64,000 bases of DNA from Microbulbifer taiwanensis (GTDB taxonomy: Bacteria > Pseudomonadota > Gammaproteobacteria > Pseudomonadales > Cellvibrionaceae), in contig NZ_JACZFR010000001.1 in the NCBI RefSeq assembly GCF_014904815.1, forward strand, positions 1-64,000, read 5' to 3'. Positions 53,749 through 60,667 of this stretch are shown here, piece after piece (positions within the stretch are counted from its first letter, which is position 1; every line of letters starts with the position of its first letter). The notes beneath the pieces were generated by a model that saw only the letters and a list, made by a program, of their open reading frames with translations, made no database searches and was not told the origin of the DNA. A program made the translations under genes and the position numbers.

Positions 53749-54384
53749 TCAATCACCACCACATCCTCCTCCGCAACCAGACGAGTCGCCGCCGCAACCG
53801 CCGCCGCAGCCAGAGCCGCAACCAATATGGCCTGCACAGTAGTCGTTACTCCCCGGGCGAGAGCAGTTCAGGGAGTATTTGAATCCGTCCGGGATATTCA
53901 GCTTTGCATCCATGGCAAACAATAGCGGCAGTTTCTTTGCAGAGTCCGGGGAAATTTTCTCCCGGTAGCAGGAAATTCTCCAGGCTGTCTTGATGCCCGC
54001 CTGCGCGACGGTTGGCGATCGCATCGCTTCGGCAGGTGTATGGTGCAGGAAGCGGCCCAGCGCCCTATTGCAGAAGTAATAATACTTACGGGTAAAAAGT
54101 ATGAACTCATGCCAGGCCAGGTCCACGACTTGTGACGGCATGGAAACCATACGGTTGCCGGCAATATTGCAGAGCTGGAAGTACTCCCGGAGGCCATTCA
54201 CTACACGATCGGCATCGCGTCTGCTCAAGTGCGGGTACTTCTCGATCACTTTCTGAGGGATCGCGTCGGGAAACTGAAAGGAGTCAATAAGCCTCTCTCG
54301 CTTGGAAAGCACTGCCTTGCGGTGGCTCCGATAGGCGATAAGCGCAAAAGCTGCAAGGAAAGCTATAAGAATAATATTGGCCAT
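53749..54384 (-). CDS. membrane-anchored protein with Gly/Cys-rich tail
   Basis: The ATG at 54384 (AAGAGAA upstream) gives 211 residues that open with a membrane helix (MANIILIAFLAAFALIAYRS). The body carries MVSMPSQVVDLAWHEFILFTRKYYYFCNRALGRFLHHTPAEAM, a segment shared by a family annotated as glycine-rich domain proteins. The last about 28 residues are GCGSGCGGGCGGDSSGCGGG repeats with many cysteines, plausible as a metal-binding or crosslinked tail. Function unknown. The coding sequence is AT-richer than the housekeeping genes. Confidence 0.8.
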   Translation of the reverse strand: MANIILIAFLAAFALIAYRSHRKAVLSKRERLIDSFQFPDAIPQKVIEKYPHLSRRDADRVVNGLREYFQLCNIAGNRMVSMPSQVVDLAWHEFILFTRKYYYFCNRALGRFLHHTPAEAMRSPTVAQAGIKTAWRISCYREKISPDSAKKLPLLFAMDAKLNIPDGFKYSLNCSRPGSNDYCAGHIGCGSGCGGGCGGDSSGCGGGCGGD

Positions 54385-54581
54385 AATTCTCTTGGTAAAC
54401 TTCTTGTTGGTTTCCTGAGAAGGGGGCAGAGTCAGCAGCCCCAAAGTAGCGGAAGTGTTCGAGGATTATACAGACCAATGGTTCACACTGGTGACGACGC
54501 CATGTTCAGGGTGGATGCACACCTATCGCAGCACCTTCGTTACACGGAAAAAGCACACAAAATAAGCCATAGATTACACCG

Positions 54582-55037
54582 TTAGCAATCTGGCAGCGGC
54601 TTGGTCTCCATATACTCTTCAAAAATGGCCAGGTTCCCATCATCCCCATTTTTTAGAATCATATAGTAACCTGTATCTGTATAGCATTTTCGTTCAGAGT
54701 ATCTGTTTGCCTTTATCTTGTACCCGCCTTCAACTTCCAGGATATTTATGTCAGAAAATGTACTTTTATCATTCTTGGCCCTTGCTATGGGCATTAGCTT
54801 TTTTACGAGCTCTTTCCATTGAGCTCCGCTAAGTTCCATATTTCGCTCTAACCCATGAGGATACACACGGTACGCATGAATTTTTGCGCTGTCGTCGTAA
54901 AGGTTTGCCACGTTGGCGTCGAAGCTTTCTCCCAATTGCATATAGATCTGAAAAAATTTTCCTGGATTATCTTCAGCAATTACATCCGCGCTGAAAGATA
55001 CAAGTAGTGTGATGAAATATTTTACGAGGTTCTTCAT
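54582..55037 (-). CDS. small exported protein of unknown family
   Basis: ATG 55037 has AGGAG 6 bases upstream and begins a signal peptide (KNLVKYFITLLVSFSADVIA) cleaved near AEDNPG. The 151-residue product (YMQLGESFDANVANLYDDSAKIHAYRVYPHG) recalls the SnoaL/NTF2-like fold, where a helix is followed by YDDSAKI, but I cannot assign a family. Strong AT bias suggests foreign origin, in line with the cassette array that begins about 200 bases upstream. Confidence 0.6.
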   Translation of the reverse strand: MKNLVKYFITLLVSFSADVIAEDNPGKFFQIYMQLGESFDANVANLYDDSAKIHAYRVYPHGLERNMELSGAQWKELVKKLMPIARAKNDKSTFSDINILEVEGGYKIKANRYSERKCYTDTGYYMILKNGDDGNLAIFEEYMETKPLPDC

Positions 55038-55220
55038 TTTCTTCTCCTGAAATTGCATGCGAGGCCGTGGAATGGTTCCTGCCTCTCCATTTTTGCGTTG
55101 TTTGTCCGATAAGTCGCGATTCTATGCTAAATATCGGTCTGTTTCACGCAGATAGTGGTAGATTAATACGATCTCCACACGGAATTTATCCTTTAAATAT
55201 TCACTCGAGATTCTCTGCCA

Positions 55221-55275
55221 GCTGAACGCTCCCGGATTACAGTTCGGCTCTACATTGATAGACAGACTGTTATGG
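55221..55275 (-). other. degenerate attC-like site after the DUF5655 cassette
   Basis: The stop codon TAA of the upstream gene lies within CCATAAC, an R''-like heptamer (55269-55275). The far end, GTTCAGC (55221-55227 on the minus strand), approaches the R' consensus GTTRRRY. The intervening palindrome is poor, so this is a decayed site or the edge of the array. The remaining bases from about 55040 to 55220 hold no gene. Confidence 0.35.
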
Positions 55276-55671
55276 CTGAGAAAACTTATAAGCCTCCTCT
55301 ATTAATGGTTCTATTTCTCTTAGTTCACCAATGCTTCCAATTTTGGCCACATGGGTAACTTGTTTTCCATCGTCAACGATCTTAGTAAAAACAGGATTTT
55401 TGACTCTTCGACCAATATGAATGGCAATGCGAACTGCATCTTTCATTATGGAGAGGTCGACAAATATCCTGGAGCTCCGGAAAAGGACATATCTTTCTCT
55501 CGCAACGATTTCGACTTTGCCTAAATCTCTAACGAATTTTTCTATCGCATTATATACTTCGACCACTGACTGTGGTCTATCTCGTACCACATCGGCTCGA
55601 TTTCCTGTGCCACAGGCGTGTCTCTGGTTCTTACGTGTAAACTCTCTATCGCACTTTGGGCATAGCCACAT
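55270..55671 (-). CDS. cassette 5: DUF5655 protein with zinc-finger-like start
   Basis: ATG 55671 follows GGAGA and lies shortly after the cassette boundary G-TTAGAGC, as usual for integron cassettes; the longer frame would begin inside the attC. The 133-residue protein opens with WLCPKCDREFTRKNQRHACG (CxxC...HxC, a likely zinc site) and continues with a DUF5655 domain (VRDLGKVEIVARERYVLFRSSRIFVDLSI). DUF5655 domains are small and occur in toxin-associated and mobile-gene settings; function unknown. Confidence 0.78.
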   Translation of the reverse strand: MWLCPKCDREFTRKNQRHACGTGNRADVVRDRPQSVVEVYNAIEKFVRDLGKVEIVARERYVLFRSSRIFVDLSIMKDAVRIAIHIGRRVKNPVFTKIVDDGKQVTHVAKIGSIGELREIEPLIEEAYKFSQP

Positions 55672-55689
55672 TCTCGAATCTCCTATGGG

Positions 55690-55777
55690 CTCTAACGCTC
55701 GGTTAGGTGCGGCTGGAGCCCAACGTAAGTCGCCCAAACCGTATATTCTGCATGGATTGTACAGTCACTTGTTAGCC
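55690..55777 (-). other. attC-like recombination site (88 bp)
   Basis: Minus-strand reading: R''-like GGCTAAC at 55777-55771, just before the end of the gene ending at 55765, and R'-like GTTAGAG at 55696-55690. GGTTTGGGCG and CGCACCTAACC inside can pair. Position between two small same-strand genes supports an integron site. Confidence 0.6.
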
Positions 55778-56154
55778 ATTTCTTGGAGCTGCGCCAGCCC
55801 CTCTTTACCGATATCCCCGAGCGAGCTAATGTTTGAACAAGAACTAATTTCTGGAATCGAACCAGTTTTCCCAAAAACTACATACTTGTACCCTACCACC
55901 ATGTGAGAAGCACACATATCTTTAGGAAACAATGTATTTCTGACAGTTTTAGTATCTGCTACGCCCTTAATTTTTTCTAATACAACTAACTCGTTTGTGA
56001 CTACGCCATTGTCACCAAGCGTTGAAGAGTGAACCTGACCGAGATAAACATAGTCAGACTCAAAGTATCTCTTCTCAAGAGGAGTATCTACGCAGTAGCA
56101 GCCGAACGCTAACTGAGAAGTAAAAAGCATTAAAAATAATATGAAGATCTTCAT
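55765..56154 (-). CDS. cassette 4: exported NTR/TIMP-like small protein
   Basis: 129 residues with a signal peptide (KIFILFLMLFTSQLAFG) and the mature start CYCVDTPLEKRYFESDYVYLGQV. This is the C-x-C...ADxVFxGxV pattern of bacterial netrin/TIMP-like domains. Further cysteines (MCASH, SSCSN) could form disulfides. The start codon is 17 bases behind the cassette boundary G-TTAGCC. Secreted; biochemical role unknown. Confidence 0.7.
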   Translation of the reverse strand: MKIFILFLMLFTSQLAFGCYCVDTPLEKRYFESDYVYLGQVHSSTLGDNGVVTNELVVLEKIKGVADTKTVRNTLFPKDMCASHMVVGYKYVVFGKTGSIPEISSCSNISSLGDIGKEGLAQLQEMANK

Positions 56155-56170
56155 TCTAAGACGACCTTAT

Positions 56171-56230
56171 GGCTAACGCCCGCAGCAAGCGCGCCGCTTT
56201 TTGGCGTCGCTTTGCTTGCGATTGTTAGGC
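56171..56230 (-). other. attC site (60 bp)
   Basis: Minus-strand: R'' GCCTAAC (56230-56224), then two arms CGCAAGCAAAGCGACGCC and GGCGCGCTTGCTGCG that pair except for extrahelical bases around an AAAAAGC loop, and R' GTTAGCC (56177-56171). Length and the unpaired bases are those of a normal integron attC. Confidence 0.85.
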
Positions 56231-56239
56231 GAATATGAG

Positions 56240-56776
56240 CTACGATGCCGCTTTTTCATACTCCGCCTCTGCCATTGAAAGCCTGCATGCATAGAAAGAG
56301 CCAAGCTCCGAGTAGGCATACATTTCCTGCATCATTGGTTGCTCTTCGCAAAGCTTGGAATAGAAAAACATTGTGGACTTTATAGCCATATCCAAACAGG
56401 GGTAAACAATCTGTAGATCTCCTACTAGATACTTATCTCTATGTGCCACCCTTTTGTCTCGATACAGGCGCATACAAGAAATGTAATCTTCAAACTCTTC
56501 AGAACTGCATTTTAGATGTGAAAGCAATAGTTCCATGAATTTATCGTGATCCGGAATTATCTCTTGCCATCTAAACTCAGCACGCTTGTCCCCAAACAGA
56601 AAACACCACGACAAAACTGCGATATCTAAGAAATTTCCAACTAAATTTACCCAGAAATCAGAGTCTTCGTGCTTTTGCTTTCCATTTGATTCCCATCCGG
56701 CGCTGTAATAAGCAGCGTTCCGTATTATTTCGCAGGATAGATCTGCGTAAACTCTGAGGCGTGATTCGAGGTCCAT
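56240..56776 (-). CDS. cassette 3: HEPN-like protein (AbiU2-type)
   Basis: 178 residues, mostly helical. The segment CMRLYRDKRVAHRDK contains R-x5-H (Arg then His six positions later), the catalytic motif of HEPN RNases. The placement after WCFLFG...FRWQEI matches AbiU2-like HEPN proteins. The ATG is 12 bases behind the cassette boundary G-TTAGGCGATAG. HEPN proteins act as RNases in toxin-antitoxin and phage-defence systems; no antitoxin (MNT) gene is adjacent in this cassette. Activity is inference from the motif. Confidence 0.6.
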   Translation of the reverse strand: MDLESRLRVYADLSCEIIRNAAYYSAGWESNGKQKHEDSDFWVNLVGNFLDIAVLSWCFLFGDKRAEFRWQEIIPDHDKFMELLLSHLKCSSEEFEDYISCMRLYRDKRVAHRDKYLVGDLQIVYPCLDMAIKSTMFFYSKLCEEQPMMQEMYAYSELGSFYACRLSMAEAEYEKAAS

Positions 56777-56787
56777 ATTCTTCTATC

Positions 56788-56907
56788 GCCTAACGCCCAG
56801 CGCAGGCGCAGCCAGCGCGGAGCGCATTTTGTGTTAATGTTTGAGCGACAGCGAGTAACACAAAAGGTGCGTAGCGTTGGCTGTCGCTCTGCCGCTGTTT
56901 GTTATGT
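56788..56907 (-). other. attC site (120 bp, VCR-like)
   Basis: Minus-strand: R'' ACATAAC (overlapping the TAA stop of cassette 2), then an imperfect palindrome of two about 40-base arms (CAGCGGCAGAGCGACAGCC... and its near complement). A central TAACACAAAA/TTTTGTGTTA pairing follows, and the perfect R' GTTAGGC closes the site at 56794-56788. The length and the AACAAAC start resemble Vibrio-type repeats. Confidence 0.88.
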
Positions 56908-57246
56908 GTGGACTGTGAATAACTGCTCATTAGCTGGCCAGTCACCACCATATGTAAAACACTCTAAGGTATCCAGGTAGCCAGAATTTAACCATAGTAT
57001 GACACCTGCGCCCGCCTCTAAAGCAGGATGGGTAAGGTAAGCCCCTGGAAAATCTTCGAGCTTTAGTCTCTCTTTACCTAATTTTTCTGCGGACTCACTC
57101 ACCTTAAATTTCGTGAATACTCCTACGCCGCTATAACTACGCTCTAGAATCTCTACTTGAGAAATCTGGCTTTTAAGGATTTCTTTTTCAGGATCTTCTT
57201 GAATCAACAGATCGAATATTTTTTGTTCTAGAGGACTTAAATTCAT
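56902..57246 (-). CDS. cassette 2: hypothetical protein
   Basis: The longest frame starts at 57267, but that ATG lies inside the preceding attC. ATG 57246, just behind the cassette boundary G-TTATGTGTCAGT, is the likely start. The 114-residue product has a helical acidic N-terminal half (SPLEQKIFDLLIQEDPEKEIL) and a beta-rich C-terminal half with VILWLNSGYLDTLECFTYGG. I do not recognise the family. AT-rich, typical of cassette genes. Confidence 0.65.
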   Translation of the reverse strand: MNLSPLEQKIFDLLIQEDPEKEILKSQISQVEILERSYSGVGVFTKFKVSESAEKLGKERLKLEDFPGAYLTHPALEAGAGVILWLNSGYLDTLECFTYGGDWPANEQLFTVHT

Positions 57247-57252
57247 ACTGAC

Positions 57253-57336
57253 ACATAACGTTGCCATAACCGGCAGCCGGAGCGCAGCGTAGGCTGTCCG
57301 GCGCCGTCAGGCGAGAAGTTCATGGCCTTGTTAAGC
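57253..57336 (-). other. attC site (84 bp)
   Basis: Minus-strand: R'' GCTTAAC (57336-57330) overlapping the TAA stop of cassette 1, arms AACAAGGCCATGAAC and a partner containing CCGGTTATGGCAACGTT, and R' GTTATGT (57259-57253). The AAC...GCCAT and ATGGC...GTT ends pair. Confidence 0.8.
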
Positions 57337-57684
57337 ATTTGCCAAGACTCCTGAAAGCCAGAAAATACCAGAATACATTGCAACAGCGAGACATAGAACA
57401 AATATTACCTGCTGCCAAGAAAGCTTAGATTCAAAGCCAAAACTTAGAAAGTTGTAGATTTTTGGATGGAAATAGGATTTCACTCCAAGAATGGCTGCTA
57501 TAAGTGCTAAGCCCGTATAAACTAAGACAGTGCCCCAGAATCTTTCCGGATCATCTAAAACACTAATAGCTTCAGATCCAGCACGCTGAAATGAAATCAC
57601 TTCTCCTAAAGCAGCAGAAATTACCGCGTAACCGGCGGTTAATGCTGCAAAAACTATGTAACTTAACTCAATTTTTCTCGGCAT
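57331..57684 (-). CDS. cassette 1: small three-helix membrane protein
   Basis: 117 residues with three hydrophobic segments (about 8-28, 48-66 and 90-112) and short charged loops; the end FWLSGVLANA runs into the attC. The ATG follows the cassette boundary G-TTAAGCATAAATACGGAA. I recognise no family; membrane proteins of this size are common in integron cassettes. Confidence 0.65.
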   Translation of the reverse strand: MPRKIELSYIVFAALTAGYAVISAALGEVISFQRAGSEAISVLDDPERFWGTVLVYTGLALIAAILGVKSYFHPKIYNFLSFGFESKLSWQQVIFVLCLAVAMYSGIFWLSGVLANA

Positions 57685-57696
57685 TTCCGTATTTAT

Positions 57697-57774
57697 GCTT
57701 AACAGTTTTATTCATAGGCATGGGCATATATAGGCATATGGGCATACCTGACCGTGTATACCCATATATAGCCA
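57697..57774 (-). other. array edge: R'-type core followed by direct and inverted repeats
   Basis: GTTAAGC on the minus strand (57703-57697) fits GTTRRRY and starts cassette 1. Beyond it, TAGGCATGGGCATATA (57715-57730) and TAGGCATATGGGCATA (57731-57746) are direct repeats. GTATACCCATATATAGCC (57755-57772) is their imperfect complement. This may be an attI-like site, a deleted attC or promoter DNA; no integrase gene adjoins it. Confidence 0.4.
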
Positions 57775-57846
57775 TAAATCACCAGATATAGCCACGCCGG
57801 AAACCCACCAAGCTGGCACGATGGTTCTGATATCGGGAAGGCTAAC

Positions 57847-58767
57847 TCAGTCTCTAACCACCAATGATTCCAGGAACAACCGCAGCGCCGGATGCTCCGC
57901 CGCACTCCGCTTATAGGTCGCCGCATTCTGAATCCGATACCGAAACCGCTCCGGGTGCAGCGCCAGCAGTTCTCCGCTCTGCACATAGCGCTCCGCCAGG
58001 TATTCCGGTAGAAAGCCGACAAACTGCCCCGACAATATCATCGCCAGTCGTGCGGCCATATGGTTGGCGGTGGATCTGTGCGGGAACAGTCGATACAGGT
58101 GCGCCGCTCCGGACAGCACCGCGTGGCTGGGAGCGGCCAGTTCCTGTTGGGTTAGCAATTCCTCACTTACCTGCTGTTCGCCGGCCAGTGGGTGTTGGCT
58201 GCCACAGTAGAGCAGCGACTGATGGTGGAATAGCGGCCGGTAGTCGAGGCCGGGGCGGCGGGAGTGGAGGGGGTTGATACCGACGTCGGCGCGGCCGGCG
58301 AGGATTTCCAGCTCCAGTTCCTGCGGCGCGGCCAGTTGCAGGTCCAGCTGCAGCTGCGGGGCCCGGTCGCGGATGCGGGCCAGGGTGGCGGGCAGGTCCA
58401 GTTGGGGGATTTCCAGTACGTCGTCCGGCAGCACTATGCGCAGCTGGCCGGTGAGGCTGGACTGGATGGCGTTGACCTGGCTTTTGAAGGCCTCCAGGTG
58501 GCCGTCGAGCTCGGTGATGGCCTGGTAGACGGCCTCGCCTTCCTGGGTCAGCTTGAAGTCGGCGCGGCCGCGGGACCGGAGGCACAACTGCATGCCCAGG
58601 CGCGCCTCCAGGTCGGAGAGGTGGGTGCTGATGGTGGAGCGGCTGATATTCAGGGCTACCTCGGCGGGAGCCAGGCCGCCGGCGCGGACTACCTCGCGGA
58701 AGACGCGCAGCAGGCGCAGGTCTATATCACTCAGGCGTCCGGTCAGGGTGGATTTTGGTTTGCTCAT
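57847..58767 (-). CDS. LysR family transcriptional regulator
   Basis: ATG 58767 gives 306 residues, a normal LysR length; the longer frame adds 31 residues before the helix-turn-helix. The DNA-binding domain DLRLLRVFREVVRAGGLAPAEVALNISRSTISTHLSDLEARLG is clear. The remainder is a substrate-binding-type effector domain (RADVGINPLHSRRPGLDYRPL, HQSLLYCGSQHPL). It is divergent from the aldehyde dehydrogenase-aminotransferase pair over 276 bases and is the likely regulator of that pair. The cassette array lies downstream of its stop codon. Confidence 0.9.
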   Translation of the reverse strand: MSKPKSTLTGRLSDIDLRLLRVFREVVRAGGLAPAEVALNISRSTISTHLSDLEARLGMQLCLRSRGRADFKLTQEGEAVYQAITELDGHLEAFKSQVNAIQSSLTGQLRIVLPDDVLEIPQLDLPATLARIRDRAPQLQLDLQLAAPQELELEILAGRADVGINPLHSRRPGLDYRPLFHHQSLLYCGSQHPLAGEQQVSEELLTQQELAAPSHAVLSGAAHLYRLFPHRSTANHMAARLAMILSGQFVGFLPEYLAERYVQSGELLALHPERFRYRIQNAATYKRSAAEHPALRLFLESLVVRD

Positions 58768-59043
58768 GGTGATGTCTTCGGGGATTGGTGCACTCTTCAC
58801 TTCACCTGTAATCAGGGCCCTGCGAGGGGGCGTAGGATGGGCAAAGCGCAGTGTGCCCATCGTGCTGAAAGATGGGCACGTCGCTGCGCTCCTTTGTCCA
58901 TCCTGCAGGAGGCTCGACTAGCTTAGGGGAAAGTTTGATAAAGGTAAATTTTAGTTGGAAAAATACTACTATTCGCCACTGCCCAGTCACGCCAGAATTG
59001 CTAAAACAGCTGTTCTAGACCAATAATTGCAAGGAGATACGCG

Positions 59044-60489
59044 GTGCAACTGGCCAATAGTGATTTGTTGAAGCTTCAGAACTATATCGACGGCGAATGG
59101 CGTGACGGGGCGTCCACCATTGAGGTGCGGGACCCGGCCAACGGCGAGTTGCTGGCCCGGGTGGCCGATGGCAGTGCCGCAGATGCCGAGGCGGCCGTGG
59201 CCGCGGCCAGTGCGGCCTTCCCGGCCTGGAAGCGCAAGACTGCCGGCGAGCGCGCGGCGGTGCTGAAGCGCTGGCACCAGCTGATTATGGATAACGCCGA
59301 CGACCTGGCGCGTATCCTGACCCTGGAGCAGGGCAAGCCGCTGGCAGAGGCGAAGGGCGAGATTATCTATGGCGCCTCCTTTATAGAGTGGTTCGCCGAG
59401 GAGTGTCGCCGCGCCTACGGCCAGACAATTCCCACCCACAACCCGGCCATGCGCCTGAATACCATCCGCCAGCCGGTGGGTGTGGTCACCTGTATCACCC
59501 CGTGGAACTTCCCCAATGCCATGATCACCCGCAAGGCGGCGCCAGCGCTGGCGGCCGGCTGCACGGTCGTGATCAAGCCCCCGGTGGAGACGCCCCTGTC
59601 CGCCCTGGCCCTGTGCCAGCTGGCCGAGCAGGCTGGCCTGCCCAAGGGCACCATCAATATGGTGGTGGGATCCGACGCCCCCGGTATCGGCAGGGTCTTG
59701 ACCGAAGATGCGCGGGTGGCCAAGTTCACCTTCACCGGTTCCACCGCCGTGGGCAAGCTGCTGATGGCCCAGTGCGCCAGTGGCGTGAAGAAGATGTCCA
59801 TGGAGCTGGGTGGCAATGCGCCCTTTATCGTCTTCGACGACGCGGACCTGGACACCGCGGTGAGCGCCTGTGTGGCCACCAAGATGCGCAACGCCGGCCA
59901 GACCTGCGTGTCCACCAACCGTATCTATGTGCACGAGGCGGTACACGACCAGTTTGTCGAAAAGCTGCGCGCAGCCGTCGCGGAACTGAAAATCGGCCAT
60001 GGCTGCGACGAGGGTGTGGCCGTGGGCCCGCTGATCCACCGCCGTGCCGCGGAGCGGGTAAACGACCTGGTGCAGGACGCCATCGCATCCGGCGCCAAGG
60101 TGGAGCTGGGCGGCGACTTCCTGTCACACGGCGAAAACTACTTTGCACCTACACTGATTACCGGTGTCACCGACGAGATGCGTATCGCCCGGGAAGAGAT
60201 CTTCGGCCCGCTGGCGCCGGTGCAGAAATTCACCGATGAGGACGATGTCATCCGCCGCGCCAACGCCACACCCTACGGACTCGCCGCCTATGTGATGAGC
60301 GAGAATATCCGCCGCGCCAACCGCGTGGTGGAAGCGCTGGACTACGGCATGGTGGCCTGTAATACCGGCGTCTTCTCCACGGCGGTAGCGCCCTTTGGCG
60401 GCTGCAAGGAATCCGGTATCGGCCGCGAGGGCGGTGTCGAGGGGATGGCAGAATTTTACGAGACCAAGTACTGCTGTTTTGGTGCCTGA
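59044..60489 (+). CDS. succinate-semialdehyde dehydrogenase-type aldehyde dehydrogenase
   Basis: The GTG start at 59044 has AAGGAG 8 bases upstream. The 481-residue enzyme is GabD-like: LILTLEQGKPLAEAKGEI-type helix, ITPWNFPNAMITRKAAPALAAGC, FTGSTAVGKLLMAQCA, general-base Glu in MELGGNAPFIVFDD and catalytic Cys in NAGQTCVSTNR. It oxidises omega-keto aldehydes such as succinate semialdehyde with NAD(P). The aminotransferase gene 180 bases downstream would supply the semialdehyde. LysR gene divergent. Confidence 0.9.
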   Translation: MQLANSDLLKLQNYIDGEWRDGASTIEVRDPANGELLARVADGSAADAEAAVAAASAAFPAWKRKTAGERAAVLKRWHQLIMDNADDLARILTLEQGKPLAEAKGEIIYGASFIEWFAEECRRAYGQTIPTHNPAMRLNTIRQPVGVVTCITPWNFPNAMITRKAAPALAAGCTVVIKPPVETPLSALALCQLAEQAGLPKGTINMVVGSDAPGIGRVLTEDARVAKFTFTGSTAVGKLLMAQCASGVKKMSMELGGNAPFIVFDDADLDTAVSACVATKMRNAGQTCVSTNRIYVHEAVHDQFVEKLRAAVAELKIGHGCDEGVAVGPLIHRRAAERVNDLVQDAIASGAKVELGGDFLSHGENYFAPTLITGVTDEMRIAREEIFGPLAPVQKFTDEDDVIRRANATPYGLAAYVMSENIRRANRVVEALDYGMVACNTGVFSTAVAPFGGCKESGIGREGGVEGMAEFYETKYCCFGA

Positions 60490-60500
60490 TTGGGCGCTAT

Positions 60501-60611
60501 CGTCATACCGGGCAGGGCCTGTGCCGGACTTGATCCGGTACCGGTATCCAGGAATCTCCGGGGTTAAACCTGACCTCCGGAGCTGGATCCCGGATCGAGT
60601 TCGGGATGACG
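60501..60611. repeat. REP-like element, family A (long composite)
   Basis: CGTCATACCGGGCAGGGCCT at the left, GATCCGGTACCGGTATCCAG in the middle and GATCCCGGATCGAGTTCGGG near the right end, closing with ATGACG. Located between the dehydrogenase and aminotransferase genes, so it may lie inside their shared transcript. Confidence 0.8.
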
Positions 60612-60667
60612 ATTGGAATTGATCAGAAAATTTAACCGAATTCACAGGGAAACCGCGGAGCAAAAAA

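Noticed and set aside
54582-55037. Sixth integron cassette
   Set aside because: The stop codon lies in TGCTAAC, which resembles an R'' core, but no palindrome or R' follows and the upstream boundary is unclear. Kept as an ordinary AT-rich gene.
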